NCBI GenBank assembly: GCA_017883355.1
Contig: JADGNS010000118.1
Span: forward strand, 1 to 9,133
Length of the DNA stretch: 9,133 nt
Origin: Candidatus Solibacter sp.
GTDB taxonomy: Bacteria; Acidobacteriota; Terriglobia; Bryobacterales; Bryobacteraceae
Reading direction: 5' to 3'
Below, piece after piece: positions 1 through 5,682 of the stretch. The notes beneath the pieces were generated by a model that had not been told where the DNA came from, did not search any database, and worked only from the letters and a program-made list of their open reading frames with translations. The position numbers and the translations under genes were made by a program. Each line of letters starts with the position of its first letter. Position 1 is the first letter of the stretch.

Positions 1-107
1 GGGACGCCGAGCGTGCCGGCGGAACTGATGCCGTAGCGCGCCATGCCGGCGACGTTCTTTGGGTCGGCCAGGGCGCGCAGGGCGGCGAGAATCTCAGGCG
101 CGGTCAT
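1..107 (-). CDS. DNA alkylation repair protein, AlkD-like (N-terminal fragment)
   Basis: Only the first 35 codons are present; the gene continues past the left edge. The visible protein begins MTAPEILAALRALADPKNVA and goes on to GMARYGI and TLGV. This fits the opening helices of the DNA_alkylation (AlkD/AlkC HEAT-repeat glycosylase) family, where a 'GMARFGI...TLGVS' stretch is typical. Family members excise N3- and N7-alkylated purines by embracing damaged DNA with HEAT-like repeats. The ATG overlaps the truA stop as ATGA, so the gene is probably the third cistron of the pyrE-truA operon and translated by coupling. The catalytic Asp/Trp region is off the window and cannot be checked. The family call rests on a short N-terminus only. 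Confidence 0.72.
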   Translation of the reverse strand, partial: MTAPEILAALRALADPKNVAGMARYGISSAGTLGV

Positions 108-850
108 TCGGACGCTCCACGCAGAGGCGGATACTCCACGCCGAGGAGGAAGAGCCCCCTGGCGGGGACCGTGGCGCCGGAGCGCTCGGGCAGCGCCGCG
201 ACCCCGGGCAGGTTGCCGCGTCCGGCTTCGATCAGGGTGCCAACGATGTTGCGGACCATATGCTTGAGGAAACCGCTGCCGCGCACGCGGTAGACGAGGC
301 GGCCTTCGGAGCGCTCCAGCACGGAGGAGAAGATGGTGCGCACCTTGGACTTGCCGTCGGAGTCGCGCGCGTCGGAAGTGGCAAAGGCGCTGAAATCGTG
401 CTCGCCGGCGAAGAAGGGGGCGAGAGAGGCCATGCGGTCCTCGTCGAGCGGGTAGGGATGATGGTACACGTAGGGCCACTCGAAAGGGCTACAGACTTCG
501 GCGCGGAAGATGCGGTACTCGTAAGTTTTGGAGACGGCATCGAAGCGCGGATGAAAATCGGGATGCACCTCTTGGACGGAGAGCACGCGGATGGCGGGCG
601 GCAGCAGGCGGTTGACGGCGCGGCGCAAATTGGGCAGGGGAATGGGGTTCTCGAGGCTGAAGGCGGCCACCTGGGCCAGGGCGTGCACGCCGGCATCGGT
701 GCGTCCGCTGCCGGCCACGTGTACCGGCTTGCCCTCCATGGCGGAGACGATTTCTTCCAACAGGCCTTGTATGGTGGGCAGACCGGGCTGCACCTGCCAG
801 CCGTGGAAGGGGCCGCCGTCGTAGGCGAGTTGGATGCGAATGCGGCGCAT
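104..850 (-). CDS. truA: tRNA pseudouridine(38-40) synthase TruA
   Basis: This 248-residue protein converts uridines 38-40 of the tRNA anticodon arm to pseudouridine in the cytoplasm. The family signature GSGRTDAGVHA spans residues 47-57, with the catalytic aspartate at D52. The conserved tyrosine region KTYEYRI lies near 109-115. The C-terminal block GSGFLKHMVRNIVGTL (191-206) and the ending ARGLFLLGVEY (230-240) are also typical, and the length is normal for bacterial TruA. The reading frame is open upstream to 1336, but that stretch is antisense-frame overlap with pyrE. The ATG at 850 is chosen because the protein then starts with the usual (M)RRIRIQLAYDGG and because it overlaps the pyrE stop as TAATG. 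The stop overlaps the next gene's ATG. Confidence 0.96.
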   Translation of the reverse strand: MRRIRIQLAYDGGPFHGWQVQPGLPTIQGLLEEIVSAMEGKPVHVAGSGRTDAGVHALAQVAAFSLENPIPLPNLRRAVNRLLPPAIRVLSVQEVHPDFHPRFDAVSKTYEYRIFRAEVCSPFEWPYVYHHPYPLDEDRMASLAPFFAGEHDFSAFATSDARDSDGKSKVRTIFSSVLERSEGRLVYRVRGSGFLKHMVRNIVGTLIEAGRGNLPGVAALPERSGATVPARGLFLLGVEYPPLRGASE

Positions 851-1443
851 TACGCCGGACGCGAGCCGGGCTTGACCACGGGGACGCCCTGCCGGCACAG
901 CGGGCACTCCTCGGGACGATGAGCCGCCACCTGCAACGTGGCCAGCGCGACGCGCGGAACGCCGACGCCGGCCGCTCCACCCGAGCGATCGATAATCGAG
1001 CCGGCGGCGAGTACGCGGGCTCCGGCGGCGCGCAGGGTTTCGATGACGTCCCGGGTGCTGCCCCCGGTGGTGATGACATCCTCGACGACCACCACGGTTT
1101 CGCCGGGCTGCACGGTGAATCCGCGGCGGAGCAGCATTTTGCGGGTTTCCGGGCCGCGTTCGGTGAAGAGGAACGGGGTACCCAGGGCGCGCGCCACCTC
1201 GTGGCCGATGATCAGGCCGCCCAGCGCGGGCGATACGACCAAGGCTACCGGTTCGTCCACGATGGTGCGCAATTCCGCCGCCAAACGGCGTCCCAGGTCC
1301 TCGGCGGCCCGGGGATGGCGCAGCACCAGGGCGCATTGCAGGTAGTTGGGGCTGTGCAGCCCGCTGGTCAGGCGGAAGTGCCCTTCCAGGTAAGCGCCGG
1401 TGGTGCGGAACAAATCAAGAACGGATTCGGCTTGCGGCGTCAC
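850..1443 (-). CDS. pyrE: Orotate phosphoribosyltransferase PyrE
   Basis: This 197-residue enzyme transfers the phosphoribosyl group of PRPP to orotate, making OMP in de novo pyrimidine synthesis. The PRPP-binding loop VVVVEDVITTGGST lies at residues 117-130, with the acidic pair E121-D122. The N-terminal substrate segment FRLTSGLHSPNY is at 23-34. The C-terminus has a CPLC pair (C180, C183) in a 'CPLCRQGVPVVKPGSR' tail seen in a subset of bacterial OPRTs. Translation appears to start at GTG 1443, since no ATG lies near the conserved N-terminus. There is little Shine-Dalgarno character upstream and a TATAGT box only 8 nt before the GTG, so the mRNA may be nearly leaderless. The TAA stop overlaps the truA ATG. 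Confidence 0.95.
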   Translation of the reverse strand: MTPQAESVLDLFRTTGAYLEGHFRLTSGLHSPNYLQCALVLRHPRAAEDLGRRLAAELRTIVDEPVALVVSPALGGLIIGHEVARALGTPFLFTERGPETRKMLLRRGFTVQPGETVVVVEDVITTGGSTRDVIETLRAAGARVLAAGSIIDRSGGAAGVGVPRVALATLQVAAHRPEECPLCRQGVPVVKPGSRPA

Positions 1444-1451
1444 AAAGGCCT

Positions 1452-1457
1452 ACTATA
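1452..1457 (-). promoter_or_regulatory. Candidate -10 box for the pyrE-truA operon
   Basis: On the minus strand this reads TATAGT, one mismatch from the TATAAT consensus. It lies 8 nt before the pyrE GTG, so the start of transcription would fall only a few bases before the start codon. No convincing TTGACA-like -35 element is visible at 16-18 nt. This is a positional inference, not a firm promoter. Confidence 0.3.
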
Positions 1458-1460
1458 CCA

Positions 1461-1490
1461 TTGAAGTTAAAAGACACAGACCGGGGTAAT
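1461..1490 (+). promoter_or_regulatory. Candidate promoter for the TolC-like gene
   Basis: TTGAAG (1461-1466) and GGTAAT (1485-1490) are separated by 18 nt and match four of six consensus bases each. Transcription would begin near 1496, leaving a short leader that contains the ribosome site AGGGAGG (1502-1508). The 74-nt space is shared with the divergent pyrE operon, so the two promoters would nearly abut. Confidence 0.25.
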
Positions 1491-1517
1491 TCCAGGTTGG
1501 CAGGGAGGCTATTTTCC

Positions 1518-3467
1518 ATGACTGGTATCAGATCGTATATTGCGGTGCTCTGCGCGATGCTACTCGCCGCGCCCACGGGTGGTTTCGCGGCGGACCCGCC
1601 GCAGCAACAACCGATGAGCGAGAGAACCGGTATCGTCGGTAGAGTTACGGGTCCCTATCGCCCGGTGGAGCAGGCGCCGATCAGCCTGGCCGACTCCGCG
1701 CGGCTGGAATCCCTGTTGCGCGCCGGCAATCTCTATCTCTCCTTGCAGGACGCGATCTCGCTGGCGCTGGAGAACAACCTGGATATCGCCATCCAACGCT
1801 ACGGGCCTATGTTGGCGGACGCGTCGTTGCGACAGGCGGAGGCGGGCGGTTTAGCGCGCGGCGTTTCGACCAGCGTCACCGCCGGCCCCTCCAGCGCATC
1901 GGTCTCCAGTTCCGGCACCACGGCCGGGACCAACGTGAGCGCGGGGGCCCTGACCAGCAACGCGACAGCCAGTGCGGTGGGCGCAAGCGCGATCTCCTCG
2001 TCCGGTCCGGCCATCCCCAGCCTGGATCCGGCGCTCACGGGCGCCTTGAGCTGGGGCCATCTGACCACGCCGCAGAGCAGCTCGTTCCTGACCGGCACCA
2101 CTTCGCTGATCCAGCGGCAGAACTTGAGCAACTTCGCGATTCAGAAGGGATTCCTGACGGGCACCACGGTCAGTCTGGGGTTGAACAACACATCGGTGAC
2201 CAGCAACAACCCGCGCAACGATTTCAACCCGGCCACCACCTCATCGCTGGCCCTTGCCGTCAGCCAGCACCTGCTGCAGGGCTTCGGCACGGCCCTGAAC
2301 TCGCGGCAGATCCGCATCGCCAGGAACAACCGCGAGGTGAGCGATCTCACTTTCAAGCTCCAGGTGGAGACCACGGTGGCGGCGGTAATGGAACTCTACT
2401 GGGATCTGGTGTCGTTCAATGAGGCGGTGCAAGTGGGGCGCGACGCGCTGGCCGCCTCGCAACGCCTGTTAGAGGACAACCGCAAGCAGGTGCAGGTGGG
2501 CACGCTGGCGCAGATCGAGGTGGTGCGCGCCGAGGCCGAGATCGCTTCCCGCGAACAGACGCTTGTGGTGAGCCAGACCCGCGCGCTGCAGCAGGAGACC
2601 ATCCTCAAGACGGCGCTGAGCCGCACCGGTGTTTCGAACCCGGCGATTGCGGCGGCGCACATCATTACTACGGATCGCATCCAGGTTCCCGCGGTAGAAG
2701 CGGTGACTCCCATCCAGGATATGACGGCGATGGCGCTATCGGCGCGTCCCGAACTGGCGCAGAGCCGGATCCAGTTGGCCAACCAGCAGTTGACCATCCG
2801 GGGATCGAAGAACTCGCTGTTGCCCACGCTGGATGTGGTTGCCAACCTGAGTAACGGCGCGCTGGCGGGGGATCCGAACCCGCTGCCCGCGCCCATCGGG
2901 TCGGTGCACTCCAACACGGCGTTCTTCATCGGCGGCTACGGCACGGTGCTGTCGCAGTTGTTCGCGCGCAACTTCCCGAATTACTCGATCGGCCTCAACC
3001 TCAACATCCCGATCCGCAACCGGGCGGCGCAGGCGCAGGTGATCTCCGACGAGCTGACCTACCGGCAGCAGCAACTGGTGCTGCAACGGTTGGAGAACCA
3101 GGTGAGGGTGGACGTGCAGAACGCCGTGATCGGCGTATCGCAGGCGCGGGCGCAGTATATATCGGCGCAGAAGGCGCAGGTGCTGCAGGCGCAGACGCTG
3201 GATGCCGAGACGAAGAAGCTTTCCCTGGGGGCGTCCACAATTTACAACCAGATACTGGCGGAGCGCGATCTGGTGACGGCGCAGTCCAACATGGTGACGG
3301 CGGAAGCCGCCTACGCGCGGGCGAAAGTGGAACTCGACCGCGCCACGGGGCAGATACTCTATAACAACAACGTATCTCTGGACGAGGCGTCCAAAGGCGT
3401 GGTGGCGCGCCCGCCGAGCGCGATTCCGGATGCGCCGCCGGCCGCCGCGCCGCGCCAGCAGCGATAG
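1518..3467 (+). CDS. TolC-family outer membrane efflux protein
   Basis: This 649-residue protein should form the outer-membrane/periplasmic channel of a tripartite efflux or type I secretion system. Residues 1-25 form a signal peptide (basic R5, hydrophobic 7-18, cleavage near GGFAA). Two outer-membrane-efflux repeats follow: one opens with LSLQDAISLALENNLDIAIQ (74-93), the second near PIQDMTAMALSARPELAQSR (398-417). Long helical, coiled-coil-like stretches lie at about 280-370 and 510-615. QHLLQGFG at 250-257 is typical of the family. A Ser/Thr/Ala/Gly-rich insert (about 112-190) and a Pro/Ala tail (630-649) make it longer than the usual 430-500 residues. The start at ATG 1518 is favoured over in-frame TTG 1461 by AGGGAGG 9 nt upstream and by the signal peptide. 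No membrane-fusion or pump gene is adjacent. Confidence 0.9.
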   Translation: MTGIRSYIAVLCAMLLAAPTGGFAADPPQQQPMSERTGIVGRVTGPYRPVEQAPISLADSARLESLLRAGNLYLSLQDAISLALENNLDIAIQRYGPMLADASLRQAEAGGLARGVSTSVTAGPSSASVSSSGTTAGTNVSAGALTSNATASAVGASAISSSGPAIPSLDPALTGALSWGHLTTPQSSSFLTGTTSLIQRQNLSNFAIQKGFLTGTTVSLGLNNTSVTSNNPRNDFNPATTSSLALAVSQHLLQGFGTALNSRQIRIARNNREVSDLTFKLQVETTVAAVMELYWDLVSFNEAVQVGRDALAASQRLLEDNRKQVQVGTLAQIEVVRAEAEIASREQTLVVSQTRALQQETILKTALSRTGVSNPAIAAAHIITTDRIQVPAVEAVTPIQDMTAMALSARPELAQSRIQLANQQLTIRGSKNSLLPTLDVVANLSNGALAGDPNPLPAPIGSVHSNTAFFIGGYGTVLSQLFARNFPNYSIGLNLNIPIRNRAAQAQVISDELTYRQQQLVLQRLENQVRVDVQNAVIGVSQARAQYISAQKAQVLQAQTLDAETKKLSLGASTIYNQILAERDLVTAQSNMVTAEAAYARAKVELDRATGQILYNNNVSLDEASKGVVARPPSAIPDAPPAAAPRQQR

Positions 3468-3488
3468 GCCAGAGGACATTTGGCCGCC

Positions 3489-3524
3489 GATGAATGCAGA
3501 GGAACGGCGATATCTGTGTTCATC
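3489..3524. repeat. Imperfect inverted repeat (hairpin), possible dispersed intergenic repeat
   Basis: GATGAATGCAGA (3489-3500) and TCTGTGTTCATC (3513-3524) are inverted arms of 12 bases. As RNA every position pairs, with two G-U wobbles, around a 12-nt loop. It lies between the TolC-like and SDR genes. No T-run follows, so it is a poor intrinsic terminator. The wording ATCTGTGTTCATC resembles a 'CTGTGTTCATCTGTG' string I recall from intergenic DNA of many bacteria. That resemblance is from memory and unchecked. Confidence 0.4.
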
Positions 3525-3564
3525 CGTGACTGATGTCTTTCTTGGGGTTGGCCTCAGATCAATG

Positions 3565-3574
3565 AGTGTACACT
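3565..3574. promoter_or_regulatory. Perfect 10-bp palindrome AGTGTACACT before the SDR gene
   Basis: AGTGTACACT is self-complementary and ends 6 nt before the SDR start codon. Its right half contains TACACT (3569-3574), which could serve as a -10 box and would place transcription start at or next to the ATG at 3581. It could be an operator overlapping a promoter, or chance. Confidence 0.3.
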
Positions 3575-3580
3575 GACGAC

Positions 3581-4372
3581 ATGGATTTAGGAATCAACGG
3601 GAAGGTTGCGATGGTCGCGGCGGCCAGCCAGGGGCTGGGGTTTGCCATCGCCAAAGCGCTGGCAGGCGAAGGCGCGCAGGTTTCGATCGCGGCACGGAAA
3701 TTGGAGAGCATTCGCGCGGCCGCCGAGCTCATTGGTGACGAGACCGGGGCGCAGGTGATGGCGTCGGTGGCCGATGTGGGATCTGGGGAGGCAATCGAGG
3801 CCTGGCATCGCGCCACGGTAGAGCGCTTCGGCGGCGTGGACATGCTGGTGACGAACTCGGGCGGGCCTCCGGCGGGGCTGGCGTCCGGCTTCGACGACGC
3901 GGCTTGGCGCACCGCCTTCGAACTGCTCCTCATGAGCGCGGTGCGCATGGTCCGAGTGGTGCTGCCTACCATGGAAGCGCGCGGCGGGGGCAGCATCCTG
4001 ATGCTGACTTCCTCCTCGGTGAAGAATCCGATTCCGAATCTGGGGCTATCGAATGTGATCCGGCCGGCGGTGTCGGCGCTGGTCAAGACGTTCGCCGACG
4101 AGTTCGCCGCCAAAAAGATTCGCGTCAACCAACTGGTGCCCGGCCGGATTGCGACCGAGCGGCTAACCTATCTCGACGACGCCAACGCGAAGCGCGCCGG
4201 CATCACCCTGGAAGAGCAGCGCAAGCGGTCGATGGGGGCCATCCCGCTTGGGCGGTACGGCGAACCTGAGGAATTTGCGCGCGCCGCGGCCTTCCTGCTG
4301 AGCGGCGCGGCAGGCTACATTACCGGCGCCACGCTACAGGTGGACGGCGGCGCCATACGCTCGATCGGTTGA
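3581..4372 (+). CDS. Atypical SDR-family oxidoreductase (BKR-like, divergent catalytic residues)
   Basis: This 263-residue protein has a Rossmann-fold short-chain dehydrogenase layout. The nucleotide-binding turn is VAAASQGLG (12-20) in place of TGxxxGxG. TNSGGPPAG (91-99) replaces the usual NNAG. A Ser-rich strand LTSSS lies at 142-146, and the end TGATLQVDGGA (248-258) is normal. The YxxxK pair is absent: by alignment to the downstream A-V motif, S157 and R161 occupy the Tyr and Lys places (LSNVIRPAV). This matches the 'beta-ketoacyl-ACP reductase-like SDR' subgroup known to deviate from the tetrad. Substrate is unknown. Start ATG 3581 is chosen over GTG 3566 because the latter lies inside the palindrome and adds nothing conserved. 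There is no clear Shine-Dalgarno, so the mRNA may be leaderless. Confidence 0.88.
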   Translation: MDLGINGKVAMVAAASQGLGFAIAKALAGEGAQVSIAARKLESIRAAAELIGDETGAQVMASVADVGSGEAIEAWHRATVERFGGVDMLVTNSGGPPAGLASGFDDAAWRTAFELLLMSAVRMVRVVLPTMEARGGGSILMLTSSSVKNPIPNLGLSNVIRPAVSALVKTFADEFAAKKIRVNQLVPGRIATERLTYLDDANAKRAGITLEEQRKRSMGAIPLGRYGEPEEFARAAAFLLSGAAGYITGATLQVDGGAIRSIG

Positions 4373-4412
4373 GGGGGCTCTCAGGCGATGCGGTACGATT
4401 GAGGTGAGAATC

Positions 4413-4679
4413 ATGGAAAACGGCGACCAGCCCGCGACGAAGAGAGAAGTGGAAACGGCAATCAAGACCGCCGTTGATGCCGCCAAGGACGAACTCCTGG
4501 AAGCGATGCGTGGTATCGAGACGAAGCTCCTGCAGGCCTTCTACGGCTACGCCAAGAGCAACGACGGGCGCGTCCTTGAAGTGGAAGCAAACGAGGCCGT
4601 ACTCCGCACCCGGCTTGCCACGCTGGAATCGCGCGTCATGGAAGTGGAACGGCGGCTCAACATTTCGCCCACACAGTAG
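4413..4679 (+). CDS. Small coiled-coil hypothetical protein
   Basis: This 88-residue protein of unknown function begins 40 nt after the SDR stop and may be co-transcribed with it. GAGGTGA at 4401-4407 is a good ribosome site for ATG 4413, preferred over in-frame GTG 4404. The protein looks almost wholly helical. An amphipathic N-terminal helix (about 9-40) is followed by QAFYGYAKSNDGR (41-53), then a heptad-rich segment (54-84) with Val/Leu/Ala spacing and a basic/acidic pattern ending in VERRLNI. There is no signal peptide, cysteine or catalytic motif. It may oligomerise, or act as a partner or structural protein. I recall similar small proteins in Acidobacteriota but cannot name a family. 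Confidence 0.7.
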   Translation: MENGDQPATKREVETAIKTAVDAAKDELLEAMRGIETKLLQAFYGYAKSNDGRVLEVEANEAVLRTRLATLESRVMEVERRLNISPTQ

Positions 4680-4702
4680 CTTGGGAGCATTGTGGTACTA
4701 CG

Positions 4703-4724
4703 CCCGGGCCGCGATCGGCCCGGG
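4703..4724. terminator. GC-only hairpin after the coiled-coil gene
   Basis: CCCGGGCCG (4703-4711) and CGGCCCGGG (4716-4724) form a perfect 9-bp stem with a CGAT loop, 24 nt beyond the stop at 4679. No T-run follows, so it is not a canonical intrinsic terminator, although high-GC bacteria often use such U-less hairpins. It could separate the SDR unit from the toxin-antitoxin module. Confidence 0.4.
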
Positions 4725-4752
4725 GCAGACGATGGTGTGGACTCAGGTTTTG

Positions 4753-4861
4753 CAGAGGGTCACGGACCCGCGCTGGTCAGAGGTCACCAGGAGCAATTTC
4801 TCTAGAACCGTGATGCACCCGGGAGGTGGTGACTGGAAGGATAATGGGAGAGGTCATGACC
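4753..4861 (+). promoter_or_regulatory. GGTCA motif cluster upstream of and across the mntA-like start
   Basis: GGTCA occurs at 4758-4762, 4775-4779, 4783-4787 and 4852-4856. The last is half of a perfect palindrome GGTCATGACC (4852-4861) spanning the ATG at 4856. The 8-mer AGAGGTCA occurs exactly at 4779-4786 and 4849-4856, with AGAGGGTCA at 4754-4762. Autoregulation is common in toxin-antitoxin operons, so this may be an operator region. The protein that would bind is not identified. Confidence 0.35.
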
Positions 4862-5194
4862 AAACAGGAGACGATCGAAGAGATAGTCCGGCGGCTGGTC
4901 GAGTTCTATCAACCGGTACGAATCTACCTCTTTGGCTCGGAGGCACGGGGTGACTCCGGAGCGGACAGCGACCTCGATTTTCTCGTCGTGGTTCCGGACG
5001 CTACGCCTGACTCGGTTTTTCGCAATGGTGCAGTTTACAGCCGGCTGCGGGGCGTCGGCGTGCCCGTCGACGTAGTTCCCTGGCGCCGCAGCGACTTCGA
5101 TGGCAGATCCGCGCACGTGCGGAGCTCGCTTCCGGCCACGGTGCTGCGGGAAGGGCGGCTGGTGTATGACTCCGAACCTGTTTCTGTTGGATGA
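4856..5194 (+). CDS. MNT-domain nucleotidyltransferase, probable antitoxin of a HEPN-MNT pair
   Basis: This 112-residue minimal nucleotidyltransferase has a DNA polymerase beta-type fold. The active-site signature GSx10DxD is exact: FGSEARGD (26-33) gives G27-S28, then D39-L40-D41. The third metal ligand is probably D72 in VDVVPW. In the MntA/HepT systems this enzyme adds AMP to the HEPN toxin and neutralises it. Here both genes are adjacent and overlap by 29 nt. ATG 4856 is chosen because GGGAGAGG lies just upstream and the protein then has the normal length and start (MTKQETIEEIVRRL). In-frame ATG 4844 and GTG 4826 are possible alternatives. A free-standing NTase role in another pathway cannot be excluded. 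Confidence 0.88.
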   Translation: MTKQETIEEIVRRLVEFYQPVRIYLFGSEARGDSGADSDLDFLVVVPDATPDSVFRNGAVYSRLRGVGVPVDVVPWRRSDFDGRSAHVRSSLPATVLREGRLVYDSEPVSVG

Positions 5195-5576
5195 GACTCG
5201 CGCATGGCTCCTGCGAGCCGCGGAGGATCTGGCAGCGGCAGCGGCGTTGACGGCCCCCGCCACGTTGAGAAGCGGCTTATTTCACTGTCAGCAGGCCGCC
5301 GAGAAGTCTCTCAAGGCTTTTCTGACATGGCACCAGAGGCCGTTCCCGCGAACGCATAACCTGACGGTGTTGTCCGGTTTCTGCGCGGAAGTGGACGTCT
5401 CGCTGGATGCCGCGGTTGCCCCTTCCCTCGCCCTTACCCGCTTCGCGGTTGCCATGCGTTACCCCGGCGAAATCGAGGAGCCCTCGATCGCGGAAGTGCG
5501 AGAATGGCTGGCCGTTGCTCGGACAATTTTCGACGCCATTTGTTCGCGCTTGCCCCAGGAAACCCACCCTGATTGA
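5166..5576 (+). CDS. HEPN-domain protein, probable toxin of a HEPN-MNT pair
   Basis: This 136-residue all-helical protein belongs to the HEPN superfamily (PF05168-like). The conserved FHCQQAAEKSLKAFL (39-53) and RYPGE (98-102) are family marks. R58-PFPRT-H64 fits the Rx4-6H motif that forms the RNase site in active HEPN domains, so it may cleave RNA when not restrained by the upstream nucleotidyltransferase. In HepT, AMP is placed on a tyrosine two residues after the motif histidine. Here that position is L66, and the only tyrosine in the protein is Y99. ATG 5166 lies inside the end of the MNT gene; the frame is open back to 5100 but only ATG 5166 gives a normal HEPN start. Alternative role: an inactive HEPN scaffold. 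Confidence 0.85.
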   Translation: MTPNLFLLDETRAWLLRAAEDLAAAAALTAPATLRSGLFHCQQAAEKSLKAFLTWHQRPFPRTHNLTVLSGFCAEVDVSLDAAVAPSLALTRFAVAMRYPGEIEEPSIAEVREWLAVARTIFDAICSRLPQETHPD

Positions 5577-5593
5577 AGACTTCGAATAGCGAG

Positions 5594-5610
5594 GAGGCAG
5601 CTTCTGCCTC
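5594..5610. terminator. Short hairpin between the convergent HEPN and dehydrogenase genes
   Basis: GAGGCAG (5594-5600) and CTGCCTC (5604-5610) form a perfect 7-bp stem with a 3-nt loop, 17 nt after the HEPN stop. A TTTT run appears only at 5623-5626. It sits between two convergent genes and could act in either direction, but without an adjacent T-tract the terminator call is weak. Confidence 0.35.
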
Positions 5611-5682
5611 TAGAGCGGAGGTTTTGTCGGCTGCTCGGGCTCCTCCCACGGCGCCGCGGGACCGAGATCCGAACGCCTCTGC

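Noticed and set aside
59..922. Long plus-strand open frame opposite truA and the end of pyrE
   Set aside because: Antisense to well-identified genes; high-GC DNA keeps such frames open, and the translation shows no recognisable family.
851..1336. N-terminal extension of the truA frame
   Set aside because: It overlaps pyrE in another frame, and TruA homology starts at residue 1 of the ATG at 850.
1461..1517. TTG start for the TolC-like protein
   Set aside because: It would bury the signal peptide behind 19 charged residues; ATG 1518 has a proper ribosome site.
2736..3479. 247-residue minus-strand frame within the TolC-like gene
   Set aside because: It is Arg/His-rich, a typical antisense artefact, with no family resemblance.
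4680..4855. Coding gene between the coiled-coil gene and the MNT gene
   Set aside because: No frame here starts with a ribosome site and runs independently; the stretch holds only a GC hairpin and GGTCA motifs.
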